From Legionella quateirensis (GTDB lineage Bacteria > Pseudomonadota > Gammaproteobacteria > Legionellales > Legionellaceae): a stretch of DNA of 64,000 nucleotides. How positions within the stretch are numbered: the stretch's first letter is position 1; each line of letters begins with the position of its first letter. This document shows positions 56,349 through 64,000 of the stretch, piece after piece. The translations under genes and the position numbers were made by a program. The notes under the pieces were generated by a model that was not told the origin of the DNA, searched no databases, and was given only the letters and a program-made list of their open reading frames with translations. The stretch covers positions 62,001-126,000 of the forward strand of contig NZ_LNYR01000012.1 in assembly GCF_001467955.1 (NCBI RefSeq), read 5' to 3'.

Positions 56349-57295
56349 TTCTTTTTTCCTGAATGCTCGTGGTCATAACAATCAATAATTTGGGATACTA
56401 ATGGATGGCGTACAACTTCCCGGCTGGTAAATGTGTTGATACTGATATCAGGAATTGATTTAAACAAGTGTATTGCATGAGCAAGCCCTGATTCAATTCC
56501 TTTAGGCAAGTCAACCTGAGTTATATCTCCAGTAATGACAGTTTTAGAACCAAAGCCCATTCGGGTTAAAAACATTTTCATTTGCATTACAGTTGTATTT
56601 TGGGCTTCATCCAGAATGATAAATGACTCATTTAAGGTACGTCCCCTCATAAATGCCAGCGGCAATACTTCAATGATATCGCTTTGAATCATTTTCTGGG
56701 TTTCTTTAAATCCAATCATCTCATACAAAGCATCATAAATTGGTCTTAAGTAAGGAAGTACTTTTTCTACCAAGTCTCCCGGCAGGAATCCCAGCTTTTC
56801 GCCTGCTTCCACAGCGGGTCTTACAAAAATCAGTCTTTGTACTTCACCTTTTTCAAAACATTCTATTGCTTTGGAAACTGCAAGGTATGTTTTGCCCGTT
56901 CCTGCAGGACCAACAGCAAAAGTAATATCACATTTATCGATGGAATCGAGAAAGGCTGCCTGTTTATTATTTCGTGCTGATATGGATTTGCGAGTTAATT
57001 TAATATGATGAGTCATTGCTGTCTGATAATCCTCATGAATTAAACCACGGATGGTTGTAATATTGATGGGTTCTTTGCTTAGGGGATAGAGTAGGGTTAA
57101 AATGTTTTTAATTTCTTCAAATTGATGTTCAGATTGACCATAAAGTTGAAGTGATTGCTGTTTGAGTTTAATGGTTACATTAAATTGTTCTTCAAGAAAC
57201 TTAAGATTGCTATGTAAAACGCCGCACAGATTTGCCAGTTCCTGGTTACTGAGAATAGGTAATTTTACAATGTCGCTGTTCAGTGTACTACTCAA
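56345..57295 (-). CDS. ybeZ: PhoH-family ATPase YbeZ
   Basis: A 316-residue PhoH-like P-loop ATPase, the usual partner of YbeY in RNA metabolism. Walker A is AVGPAGTGKTYLA, followed by FVRPAVEAGEKLGFLPGDL and the Walker B region SFIILDEAQNT, all classic for the family. The start appears to be a TTG at 57295, because a stop codon lies two codons further upstream. First gene of the series ybeZ-ybeY-corC-cpxR-cpxA. Confidence 0.94.
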   Translation of the reverse strand: MSSTLNSDIVKLPILSNQELANLCGVLHSNLKFLEEQFNVTIKLKQQSLQLYGQSEHQFEEIKNILTLLYPLSKEPINITTIRGLIHEDYQTAMTHHIKLTRKSISARNNKQAAFLDSIDKCDITFAVGPAGTGKTYLAVSKAIECFEKGEVQRLIFVRPAVEAGEKLGFLPGDLVEKVLPYLRPIYDALYEMIGFKETQKMIQSDIIEVLPLAFMRGRTLNESFIILDEAQNTTVMQMKMFLTRMGFGSKTVITGDITQVDLPKGIESGLAHAIHLFKSIPDISINTFTSREVVRHPLVSQIIDCYDHEHSGKKK

Positions 57296-57464
57296 TGTGA
57301 TTTATTTAATTACTAACCGTACTTTAAGAATAGTGCAAAAGTGCTATGATCTGCAAGTAATTCACGGATTCTGAGGGTTATTTCATGAATTAAAAAGCCA
57401 TAATCTGTCTAATAAAACGTATAAATATGCTATAATTTTTGTTTTTTAAGTAGTTAACCACTCT

Positions 57465-58289
57465 ATGATTGATCTTCATTGCCACAGTTATTTTTCTGAT
57501 GGAGCGTTAAGCCCAGAAGAGTTAATTCAAAAAGCGCAAAATAATCAGATTAAATGTCTGTCTCTTACTGATCACGATACAGTTGCTGGATATGTGGCTT
57601 TAAATCAGGCAGCACAAGATACTGGCATTAAAATAGTTAATGGCATTGAGTTGAGTACCCGGTGGAAAAAATACGACATTCATATTCTTGGTTATCAAAT
57701 TAATCATACTAGCGAGTTAAATCACTTAATTATTCATCAGAATAACAGTCGAGTGGCGCGTGCTGAACAAATTGGTGAATCGCTTCAATTGGTTGGTGTT
57801 GATAATGCTTATGAAAAAGCGTGTCAACTTGCAGGACATAAACGAGTGGGACGTCCTCATTTTGCTCAGATTTTAATAAATGAAGGTAAGACCCGGGATA
57901 TGAAATCGGCTTTTAAACAATATCTGGGACGAGGTAAAACTGCTTATATTCCTACACCATGGATTAGTATTCAAGAAGCGGTGGAGGGAATTACGGATTC
58001 AGGAGGACAGGCTGTTATTGCCCATCCTCTTAAATATGGATTGACGCGTTCAAAATTGCATGAGTTAATCAATGAGTTTAAAGATGCTGGTGGAGAAGGT
58101 ATGGAAGTGGTGTCCGGAGAAATGAACGTGACTCAAATTAAAGAAATGGCAGCAACATGCCTGCGTTTTAATTTGTTGGCCTCCTCCGGTTCTGATTTTC
58201 ATAGTGATGCATTATCACGGATAAATCTTGGACGTCAGCAGCAACTACCAGTAAACTGTACGCCTATTTGGCAAGAATGGAACATTTAA
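57465..58289 (+). CDS. PHP-domain phosphoesterase (RNase AM/TrpH type)
   Basis: A 274-residue PHP-fold metal phosphoesterase. Metal ligands lie in MIDLHCHSYFSDGALSPEEL, SLTDHDTVAGY, VNGIELSTRW, AVIAHPLKYG and SSGSDFHSD. The closest known protein is E. coli RnaAM (YciV/TrpH), a 5'-3' exonuclease that degrades short RNA and trims rRNA 5' ends. It leads a rightward series with yciO, trpS, scpA, scpB and rluB, an order similar to the trpH-yciO neighbourhood in enterics. No strong ribosome site is seen upstream. Confidence 0.88.
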   Translation: MIDLHCHSYFSDGALSPEELIQKAQNNQIKCLSLTDHDTVAGYVALNQAAQDTGIKIVNGIELSTRWKKYDIHILGYQINHTSELNHLIIHQNNSRVARAEQIGESLQLVGVDNAYEKACQLAGHKRVGRPHFAQILINEGKTRDMKSAFKQYLGRGKTAYIPTPWISIQEAVEGITDSGGQAVIAHPLKYGLTRSKLHELINEFKDAGGEGMEVVSGEMNVTQIKEMAATCLRFNLLASSGSDFHSDALSRINLGRQQQLPVNCTPIWQEWNI

Positions 58290-58300
58290 CAGGGGACTTT

Positions 58301-58921
58301 ATGAGTCAGTTTTATGCATTACATCCTGATAATCCACAGGCTCGCTTGGTTAGAAAAGCGGTATCCATTATTGAAGATGGTGGATTAATTGTCTATCCAA
58401 CTGATTCCGGTTATGCCTTGGGCTGTAGCCTGGGTAATAAATCGGCTCTTGAACGGATCAGACGTTTGAGGCAGTTAGATAAAAATCACAATATGACACT
58501 GGTTTGTCGTGATCTGTCTCAATTGGGTACTTATGCCAAAGTATCCAATTCCATTTTCAGACTTTTAAAAGCTTTTACACCAGGATCCTATACGTTTATT
58601 CTTAACGCAACACATGAAGTCCCTCGTTTGATGCTTCATCCTAAAAGAAGAACTTTAGGTCTTCGAGTGCCTGATAATACTATAACTTTGTCGTTATTAG
58701 AGAGTCTGGAAGCTCCTTTGATGAGTACTACACTGATTCTTCCCGGAGCTCAAGCGCCACTGAGTGAACCTGAAGCAATCAAGGATCTTTTAGGTAATCA
58801 GACTGATTTGATTATTGATGGTGGTAATTGTGGACATGAACCTACAACTGTAGTCGATTTAACCGGTGATTATCCGGTAATTATAAGGGAAGGGAAGGGG
58901 GATCCTGAACCTTTTAGATAA
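58301..58921 (+). CDS. yciO: YrdC/Sua5-domain protein YciO
   Basis: A 206-residue YrdC-fold protein related to threonylcarbamoyl-AMP synthases, but of the YciO branch. The start is taken at the ATG at 58301, preceded by an AGGGGA site (58290-58295), giving the same length as E. coli YciO. The motifs include LIVYPTDSGYALGC, the nucleotide pocket KNHNMTLVCRDLSQ, and a late IIDGGNCGHEPTTVVDL. YciO's role is less clear than that of YrdC/TsaC and it may be weakly active. Confidence 0.9.
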   Translation: MSQFYALHPDNPQARLVRKAVSIIEDGGLIVYPTDSGYALGCSLGNKSALERIRRLRQLDKNHNMTLVCRDLSQLGTYAKVSNSIFRLLKAFTPGSYTFILNATHEVPRLMLHPKRRTLGLRVPDNTITLSLLESLEAPLMSTTLILPGAQAPLSEPEAIKDLLGNQTDLIIDGGNCGHEPTTVVDLTGDYPVIIREGKGDPEPFR

Positions 58922-59010
58922 AGTGACGTTTGCATAATAACGAGAAACGCCAGAGATTTTTGAAAAGTTTCAGGTTTTTGTATCATTTTCAACAACAAAA
59001 GAGGATATTG

Positions 59011-60225
59011 ATGTCAGCATTATTTACTTCCAACAAACGAGTTGTTTCTGGAATGCGTGTCAGTGGAAGATTACATCTTGGACATTATCATGGTGTTTTA
59101 AAAAACTGGATTAAATTACAACATCAATACGATTGCTTTTTTTTTGCTGCTGATTGGCATGGCTTGACTACACAATACGAACATTCAAGTTTTATCGAAA
59201 AACACCTATGGGATATGATTATTGATTGGCTGGCTTGTGGTGTAAATCCCGGCCTGTCTAAAATATTTATACAATCCTGGGTACCAGAACATGCCGAACT
59301 TCATCTACTTTTATCGATGATAACGCCACTTGGATGGTTAGAACGGGTACCCAGTTATAAAGATCAACAAGAGAAATTAAAAGAAAAAGATCTGGCTACC
59401 TACGGCTTTTTAGGCTACCCCTTATTGCAAAGCGCTGATGTGTTATTGTATCACGCTGATTACGTTCCTGTGGGTGAGGATCAGGTCGCTCATATTGAAT
59501 TAACACGTGAGATTGCCCGTCGTTTTAATCATATTTATGGGAAAGAAGCTAATTTTGAAGAATTGGCGATTGAAGCAATAAAAAAAATGGGCAAAAAAAA
59601 TGGCAAAATTTACAGTGAATTACGAAGGCAATTTCAGGAAAATGGCATACATGAAGCAATAAAGACTGCACAGGCTCTTTTGGAGGATCAATCAAATCTT
59701 TCTATAGGTGATAAAGAGCGCTTATTGGGTTACCTGGAGGGGAGCGGTAAAATAATATTACCCGAACCACAACCATTGCTTACTGAAACCGCCAAAATGC
59801 CTGGAACCGATGGCCAAAAGATGTCTAAATCCTATCATAATACGATTATGTTGAGGGAAGAGCCGGCGCAAGTGGAGAAGAAAGTATTAACCATGCCTAC
59901 GGATCCCGCTCGAATTAAGCGTACTGATCCAGGTGAGCCTGAAAAATGTCCAGTATGGCAATTTCATAAAATTTACTCCAAGGATGATGTAAAGGACTGG
60001 GTACAAACAGGGTGCAGAACTGCGGGTATCGGGTGTGTTGATTGCAAACGACCTGTAATTGATGCAATTAATCAGGAATTGCAACCCATTCAGGAATCTA
60101 TAGTTGATTATGAATCGGATCTGGGTTCTGTTAAACGCATCGTTTCCGAGGGAAGTGAGGCTGCTCGTGAAGAGGGCATTAAAAATCTGAATACAGTCCG
60201 GGAAGTTATGGGACTAGATTACTAA
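59011..60225 (+). CDS. trpS: Tryptophanyl-tRNA synthetase (long form)
   Basis: TrpS charges tRNA-Trp. I start at the ATG at 59011, after a GAGGA site at 59001-59005, giving 404 residues; an upstream TTG at 58930 would add a leader without family features. Class I motifs are present: RVSGRLHLGHYHGVLKNW (HIGH) and TDGQKMSKSYHNTI (KMSKS). It is longer than the 334-residue E. coli enzyme owing to a large insertion after about residue 190 and is of the alternate form found in many gammaproteobacteria. The last base of the stop codon is the first of scpA. Confidence 0.94.
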   Translation: MSALFTSNKRVVSGMRVSGRLHLGHYHGVLKNWIKLQHQYDCFFFAADWHGLTTQYEHSSFIEKHLWDMIIDWLACGVNPGLSKIFIQSWVPEHAELHLLLSMITPLGWLERVPSYKDQQEKLKEKDLATYGFLGYPLLQSADVLLYHADYVPVGEDQVAHIELTREIARRFNHIYGKEANFEELAIEAIKKMGKKNGKIYSELRRQFQENGIHEAIKTAQALLEDQSNLSIGDKERLLGYLEGSGKIILPEPQPLLTETAKMPGTDGQKMSKSYHNTIMLREEPAQVEKKVLTMPTDPARIKRTDPGEPEKCPVWQFHKIYSKDDVKDWVQTGCRTAGIGCVDCKRPVIDAINQELQPIQESIVDYESDLGSVKRIVSEGSEAAREEGIKNLNTVREVMGLDY

Positions 60226-61019
60226 TGAATGTCGAGTTATCAAATAAGCCTGAGATAAGAGCCATTGTTGATGGCGTGGAACTTACTCAGGTTCCTGATG
60301 ACTTATTCATACCTCCGGATGCTTTGGAAGTATTGCTGGATTCATTCAGTGGGCCTTTGGATTTGCTTTTATATTTAATTCGCAAACAAAATATCGATAT
60401 ATTGGATATTCCCATGGTAAGCATTACCAGACAATATCTGCAATACATTCAATTGATGGAATGCCGACGTCTAGAATTAGCCGCTGATTATTTACTCATG
60501 GCAGCCATGTTAGCGGAAATAAAATCAAGATTATTATTACCCGTTACAGCCAATTCTGAAGATGAAGAAGAGGAAGATCCACGCATGACCCTGGTGAGAA
60601 AGTTACAGGCTTATGAACAGATTAAAGAGGCTGCTCAATTACTTGATGCGCTTCCTCGAAAAGACAGAGATAATTTTATCATTCAAATTACTCCAGATGA
60701 AATTGAAACGATAAAAGTTCATCCTGAAGTTGAATTAGCTGATTTGATTGATGCTATGAAAGGATTGTTACTGAAAGAAGAGCAAATGACTCATCATCAG
60801 ATCGCGAGAGAAGCAATGTCTGTTCGTGAACGAATGAGTATCGTTTTACTTAAGTTACAGGAACATAAGGTTGTGGAATTTACACAGTTGTTTTGCTTTG
60901 AAGAAGGACGAATGGGATTAGTTGTCTCTTTGTTAGCCATCCTTGAGTTGGCAAGACAATCATTGATCGTAATAACTCAAAATCAACCTTTTTCTCCCAT
61001 CCATCTACAGGCTGCATGA
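60225..61019 (+). CDS. scpA: Segregation and condensation protein A
   Basis: ScpA is the kleisin subunit that bridges SMC heads in the condensin complex. The 264-residue protein has FSGPLDLLLYLIRKQNIDILDIPM at its N-terminal helical domain, LAADYLLMAAMLAEIKSRLLLP, and a C-terminal winged helix (VVEFTQLF). A smc gene is not in the window. It overlaps trpS by one base and is followed at once by scpB. Confidence 0.93.
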   Translation: MNVELSNKPEIRAIVDGVELTQVPDDLFIPPDALEVLLDSFSGPLDLLLYLIRKQNIDILDIPMVSITRQYLQYIQLMECRRLELAADYLLMAAMLAEIKSRLLLPVTANSEDEEEEDPRMTLVRKLQAYEQIKEAAQLLDALPRKDRDNFIIQITPDEIETIKVHPEVELADLIDAMKGLLLKEEQMTHHQIAREAMSVRERMSIVLLKLQEHKVVEFTQLFCFEEGRMGLVVSLLAILELARQSLIVITQNQPFSPIHLQAA

Positions 61020-61020
61020 T

Positions 61021-61596
61021 ATGGAAGAAACTGAACTAAAAAATATTATTGAGGCACTGTTGTTGAGCAATAATGATCCTCTTTCTCTGGAACAATTGTT
61101 GGAGGTCTTTGATGAGTGGCAGCGACCAACTCTGCCTCAAATAAAAGATATTATTTCTCAGTTACAAAATGAATATCAGACTCGAGCATTTGAACTCATT
61201 CAGGTAGCTGGGGGGTATCAAGTGCAAACAAAATCCGCATACAGTAACTGGATAGCTCGATTACAAATTGAAAAACCGAGTAAATACTCTCGTGCTTTAC
61301 TTGAAACTTTGGCAATAATTGCTTATAAGCAACCTGTGACACGTGCCGATATAGAGGAAATCCGTGGGGTGGCAGTGAGCAGTCACATCATGAAAACTTT
61401 GATGGAAAGAGAATGGATTCGCATTGCCGGTCATAAAGATGTCGCTGGGAAGCCGGCTGTATATACTACAACCAAAGAATTTTTAAATTATTTTAATTTA
61501 ACTTATTTACATGAACTTCCATCCTTACCAGAAGTTTTGGAAACATTGACTTTGCATACTGCAAACCAACCTAATGAAGAGTGTATTACTGAATGA
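61021..61596 (+). CDS. scpB: Segregation and condensation protein B
   Basis: ScpB dimerises and stabilises ScpA in the SMC complex. Two winged-helix domains are visible in 191 residues: IIEALLLSNNDPLSLEQLLEVF at the start and the family signature LETLAIIAYKQPVTRADIEEIRG, followed by GVAVSSHIMKTLMEREWI. It begins one base after scpA and overlaps rluB by four bases. Confidence 0.94.
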   Translation: MEETELKNIIEALLLSNNDPLSLEQLLEVFDEWQRPTLPQIKDIISQLQNEYQTRAFELIQVAGGYQVQTKSAYSNWIARLQIEKPSKYSRALLETLAIIAYKQPVTRADIEEIRGVAVSSHIMKTLMEREWIRIAGHKDVAGKPAVYTTTKEFLNYFNLTYLHELPSLPEVLETLTLHTANQPNEECITE

Positions 61597-62333
61597 GCAA
61601 CGAAAGGTTACAAAAAATATTAAGCCAGGCAGGACTTGGTTCTCGTCGTGAGATGGAACGTTGGATAGAGAATGGTTGGGTTCAGGTTAATGGTAAACCC
61701 GTCAAATTAGGTGACTCCGCAGGACCACTTGATAAAATTACCGTTAAGGGAAAACTTATCCCTAATCCCTTAAAAATCAAGCAAAATACACGAATACTCC
61801 TTTATCATAAGCCTGTGGGGGAAATCTCCAGTCGACATGATCCGAAATTTGAAAAAACGGTATTTGATAACTTACCTCATCTTCGACAAGGTCGTTGGGT
61901 TCAGGTGGGGCGTTTGGATCTTAATACTTCAGGCTTACTCATATTCACCAATAATGGAGAATTAGCTAATCAGCTTATGCATCCTAAATACGGTTTGGAG
62001 CGTGAGTATGCAGTAAGAGTGCATGGACAAGTAAGCCCAGAAGCATTAGTTAATTTACAAAAAGGCGTTAACCTGGATGACGGTCTTGCTCAATTTACAA
62101 AAATTGAATTTCGTGGTGGAGAAGGCACTAACAGCTGGTATCACGTAACGCTAAATGAGGGACGAAATCGAGAAGTCAGAAGGTTATGGGAGTCGCAAGG
62201 GGTCGAGGTTAGCCGATTGATACGGGTTCGATATGGCATGCTGTCTATGCCTAGATATCTGACTCGAGGACAGACTTATGAATTAACACCCAAACAAGTG
62301 ACTGAATTTATTGCTTCTTTGCCTAAAGAGTGA
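61593..62333 (+). CDS. rluB: 23S rRNA pseudouridine synthase B
   Basis: A 246-residue RsuA-family pseudouridine synthase with an N-terminal S4 RNA-binding domain (ERLQKILSQAGLGSRREMERW) and the catalytic Asp in VGRLDLNTSGLLIFTNNG. RluB modifies U2605 of 23S rRNA in E. coli. The position right after scpB is the usual one for rluB. The C-terminal basic extension is short compared with the enteric protein. It ends the operon. Confidence 0.93.
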   Translation: MSNERLQKILSQAGLGSRREMERWIENGWVQVNGKPVKLGDSAGPLDKITVKGKLIPNPLKIKQNTRILLYHKPVGEISSRHDPKFEKTVFDNLPHLRQGRWVQVGRLDLNTSGLLIFTNNGELANQLMHPKYGLEREYAVRVHGQVSPEALVNLQKGVNLDDGLAQFTKIEFRGGEGTNSWYHVTLNEGRNREVRRLWESQGVEVSRLIRVRYGMLSMPRYLTRGQTYELTPKQVTEFIASLPKE

Positions 62334-62460
62334 ATTGTGTCATCCTCTCATGATTATGGAGAGGCTTTAAGTGATGTCTATTTTTATTAGGGGCGTATGC
62401 GGTATCCCCTTGTAATTTATAGCGCTTAAAATGTCTTAAAGACCATATAAATCCCTGTCT

Positions 62461-62535
62461 TTGCGAGCAACGCGAATCGATCCACAATTGAGCCTTATTG
62501 GAACTGTGTTGTGGATTGCTTCACATCGTTCGCAA
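62461..62535. repeat. 75-bp imperfect palindrome (TTGCGAGC...GTTCGCAA type)
   Basis: The left arm TTGCGAGCAACGCGAATCGA (62461-62480) plus TCCAC, and the right arm at 62511-62535, are inverted copies matching at about 18 of 25 positions, with a 25-base loop. This hairpin theme, 'TGCGAGC...GCAATCC', is a dispersed palindrome seen in many bacterial genomes, different from the units at 17811-18207. It lies in the gap between rluB and the convergent gene at 62582, so it may also act as a transcription barrier. Confidence 0.75.
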
Positions 62536-62581
62536 TCACGAATTTTATACTGAATAGAGGATATTTATCCTTTATTATGTG

Positions 62582-64000
62582 TTAACTGCCCATGTCCAGG
62601 GTTTCAGAATCTCCCGGTTTTTCTTTATTGTCTTTCGATTCCTTTTTGAGGGATTTTTCATGATCCTTTCTTGATATAAAAAAACGTGATGATTTCAATG
62701 AAAAATTTGCGGTTTCATCCTCCTCAGAAGAATCGGAATCCGGTGGAGGTTTATAGGGTATTTGTGGTTTATTAATCGGTTTACTGGATGTGTATTTTTC
62801 GCTAGAAAATGAATTTTTGGACATCATATCAAAATCTGATGCTTTTGGTTTATTATTGTGATTTGTTAAAGTGCTTTTTACGGGATCCATTATATTAGTT
62901 TGAACATAAGTATAATTATTTTGCAGTAATGCGTTAGTTTTGGGTGCGCTTTCTGCTAATTCTTGTTGAATCACTTTAGCTTCTTTGGAGAGTACTTTTC
63001 CATTGAGTTTGATTAAAATATCAGGTACTGCGATATGATGTTTTGTGGCCGTGGAATAGTAGTAGCTGTCTGCATCTTCAACAATAATTGTAGGACATCC
63101 CGTAATCTCGGCAATTCCCGGTACAGTGCTGGTAACCGCGTTAATATGTGCAGAACCAACAAAGAATACGTATTTATTGTGAGAGCTATCCATTTTAAAT
63201 TTTGAAAACTGTTGATAAGCAATGTAATTCATCATCACACAACGCTGAGTGTGTTCATCCTGTGAATCTATTTGATTTTTATCTCTTTCATAGCTTATGG
63301 ACGTATCAATAGGGATAATTCGCATCCCATGTTTTTTGGCTGACATGATTAACCCTTTAAATGAGTAGGGGTTGTCATATGTGACGTTTCGTAAACCATG
63401 ACCTTTATCTAAATGATCCAGATGCAGCGATAGTAATTGGGGCATTTCAGTACACAGAGGATCTAAATACTCGTTCAGTAAAGAAGTTTGTGTGTCTGAA
63501 AATAAATGCTCAAGAAATAAAGTGGTTACTCCTTGCTTTTTTAATTCGGCCATATTATCGATTAGAAATTTTTTTGATGCGAGGCTTTTATGGACTTCTC
63601 CAATACATAATCCCTCATGGTTTTTTAATAGTTCCGCGATTATAGTGTGTTCTTTGTCGCTGACTTTAGGTAGATTTTCACGATTGGGCTGATGCATTGT
63701 TTTCGTTTGAAAGAACATTGTTCCTTCATCAATAAGAGCCTGCTGAACTTTTTTCAATTCAAAAGATTGGCTAATTTCGATATCGGATTCAAGACGCATC
63801 TTTAGGGGAGTGTCATATACGTACACTCTGCTGACATTTTCCTCATCGAGGATGTTTGGAAAATAATTATCAAACTCAGTAATGCTTAGACCAAGACAAA
63901 TCTTATCGCCAATGATGTTTACATGACAGTTACTGTCTTCATATAATGGATTTCCTCTAACTTTCTTTAAAATATCTGGACTGGCTTTAAACACATATCG
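62582..64000 (-). CDS. GExH-motif (TIKI/ChaN/EreA-like) protein, candidate effector, 5' end beyond window
   Basis: At least 470 residues. A GTG at 63994 could start it, but the frame is open to the window edge, so the true start may be outside. The core, about residues 115-345, has GLCIGEVHKSLASKKF (GExH), TTLFLEHLF, MRIIPIDTS, and a late KYVFFVGSAHINA. This order fits the TIKI/ChaN/EreA superfamily, which includes haem-binding proteins, esterases and a domain of Pasteurella multocida toxin. The C-terminal ~100 residues are disordered: Ser/Asp/Glu (PPPDSDSSEEDETANF), then Lys/Glu-rich (KKESKDNKEKPGDSE), a type IV-like tail. Function unknown. Confidence 0.62.
   Translation of the reverse strand, partial: RYVFKASPDILKKVRGNPLYEDSNCHVNIIGDKICLGLSITEFDNYFPNILDEENVSRVYVYDTPLKMRLESDIEISQSFELKKVQQALIDEGTMFFQTKTMHQPNRENLPKVSDKEHTIIAELLKNHEGLCIGEVHKSLASKKFLIDNMAELKKQGVTTLFLEHLFSDTQTSLLNEYLDPLCTEMPQLLSLHLDHLDKGHGLRNVTYDNPYSFKGLIMSAKKHGMRIIPIDTSISYERDKNQIDSQDEHTQRCVMMNYIAYQQFSKFKMDSSHNKYVFFVGSAHINAVTSTVPGIAEITGCPTIIVEDADSYYYSTATKHHIAVPDILIKLNGKVLSKEAKVIQQELAESAPKTNALLQNNYTYVQTNIMDPVKSTLTNHNNKPKASDFDMMSKNSFSSEKYTSSKPINKPQIPYKPPPDSDSSEEDETANFSLKSSRFFISRKDHEKSLKKESKDNKEKPGDSETLDMGS

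Noticed and set aside
59011..60225. Truncated or fused trpS because of its unusual length
   Set aside because: HIGH and KMSKS motifs are both intact and about 400 residues is a normal length for the alternate TrpS form.

Overview
The window is about 64 kb of an AT-rich gammaproteobacterial chromosome that almost certainly belongs to Legionella, most plausibly L. pneumophila or a close relative. Three things point there: ordinary housekeeping genes (gyrA, gltA, rpsA, adk, trpS), no phage, transposase or rRNA genes, and a scatter of large orphan genes with eukaryote-like domains (calpain protease, RhoGAP, patatin phospholipase of VpdC type, ankyrin repeats, TPR). Several of these have polar, Glu-rich C-termini of the kind seen in Dot/Icm (type IVB) effectors. 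Species assignment and effector status are inference; no search could be run.

Layout. 1-9 kb: the 3' end of a large orphan gene that enters from the left edge, two Bcr/CflA-type drug exporters, anmK (murein recycling), another MFS carrier, a small membrane orphan, a PolB-type exonuclease and a lytic-transglycosylase-like lipoprotein. 9-21 kb: adk and a thioredoxin-like gene, then glpD and glpK. Between glpD and glpK lie a calpain-like protease, a DUF2490 protein, a RhoGAP-like protein, a DUF2339 membrane protein and an unusual array of 80-bp palindromes with 19-bp repeats. A beta-lactamase-fold protein whose SxxK motif is lost follows glpK. 21-34 kb: gltA, then gyrA-serC-aroA-cmk-rpsA in one direction, ended by a strong terminator, then lapA-lapB, a nucleotide-sugar aminotransferase and pyrF (LPS control and envelope sugar supply).

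34-53 kb is the most effector-rich part: VpdC-type patatin phospholipase overlapping an SDR gene, a holD-like gene, a pseudopilin, ubiC-ubiA, a 964-residue TPR protein with HEPN-type RNxxxH motifs and a serine-rich repeat tail, a SlyB-related lipoprotein, a secreted BBE-type flavin oxidase, the nucleoside-salvage operon cdd-PNP-deoC, a multi-spanning membrane orphan, and a head-to-head pair of candidate cysteine-protease effectors, one of them with nine ankyrin repeats. 53-64 kb: the compact operon ybeZ-ybeY-corC-cpxR-cpxA on the minus strand, then PHP phosphoesterase-yciO-trpS-scpA-scpB-rluB on the plus strand, another palindromic repeat, and a GExH-motif (TIKI/ChaN/EreA-like) orphan that runs off the right edge.

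The most interesting candidates are the TPR-HEPN protein (40425-43319), the calpain and RhoGAP genes lodged between glpD and glpK, the divergent cysteine-protease pair (48993-52929), and the GExH protein at the right edge. No tRNA, rRNA, CRISPR array or insertion sequence was recognised.
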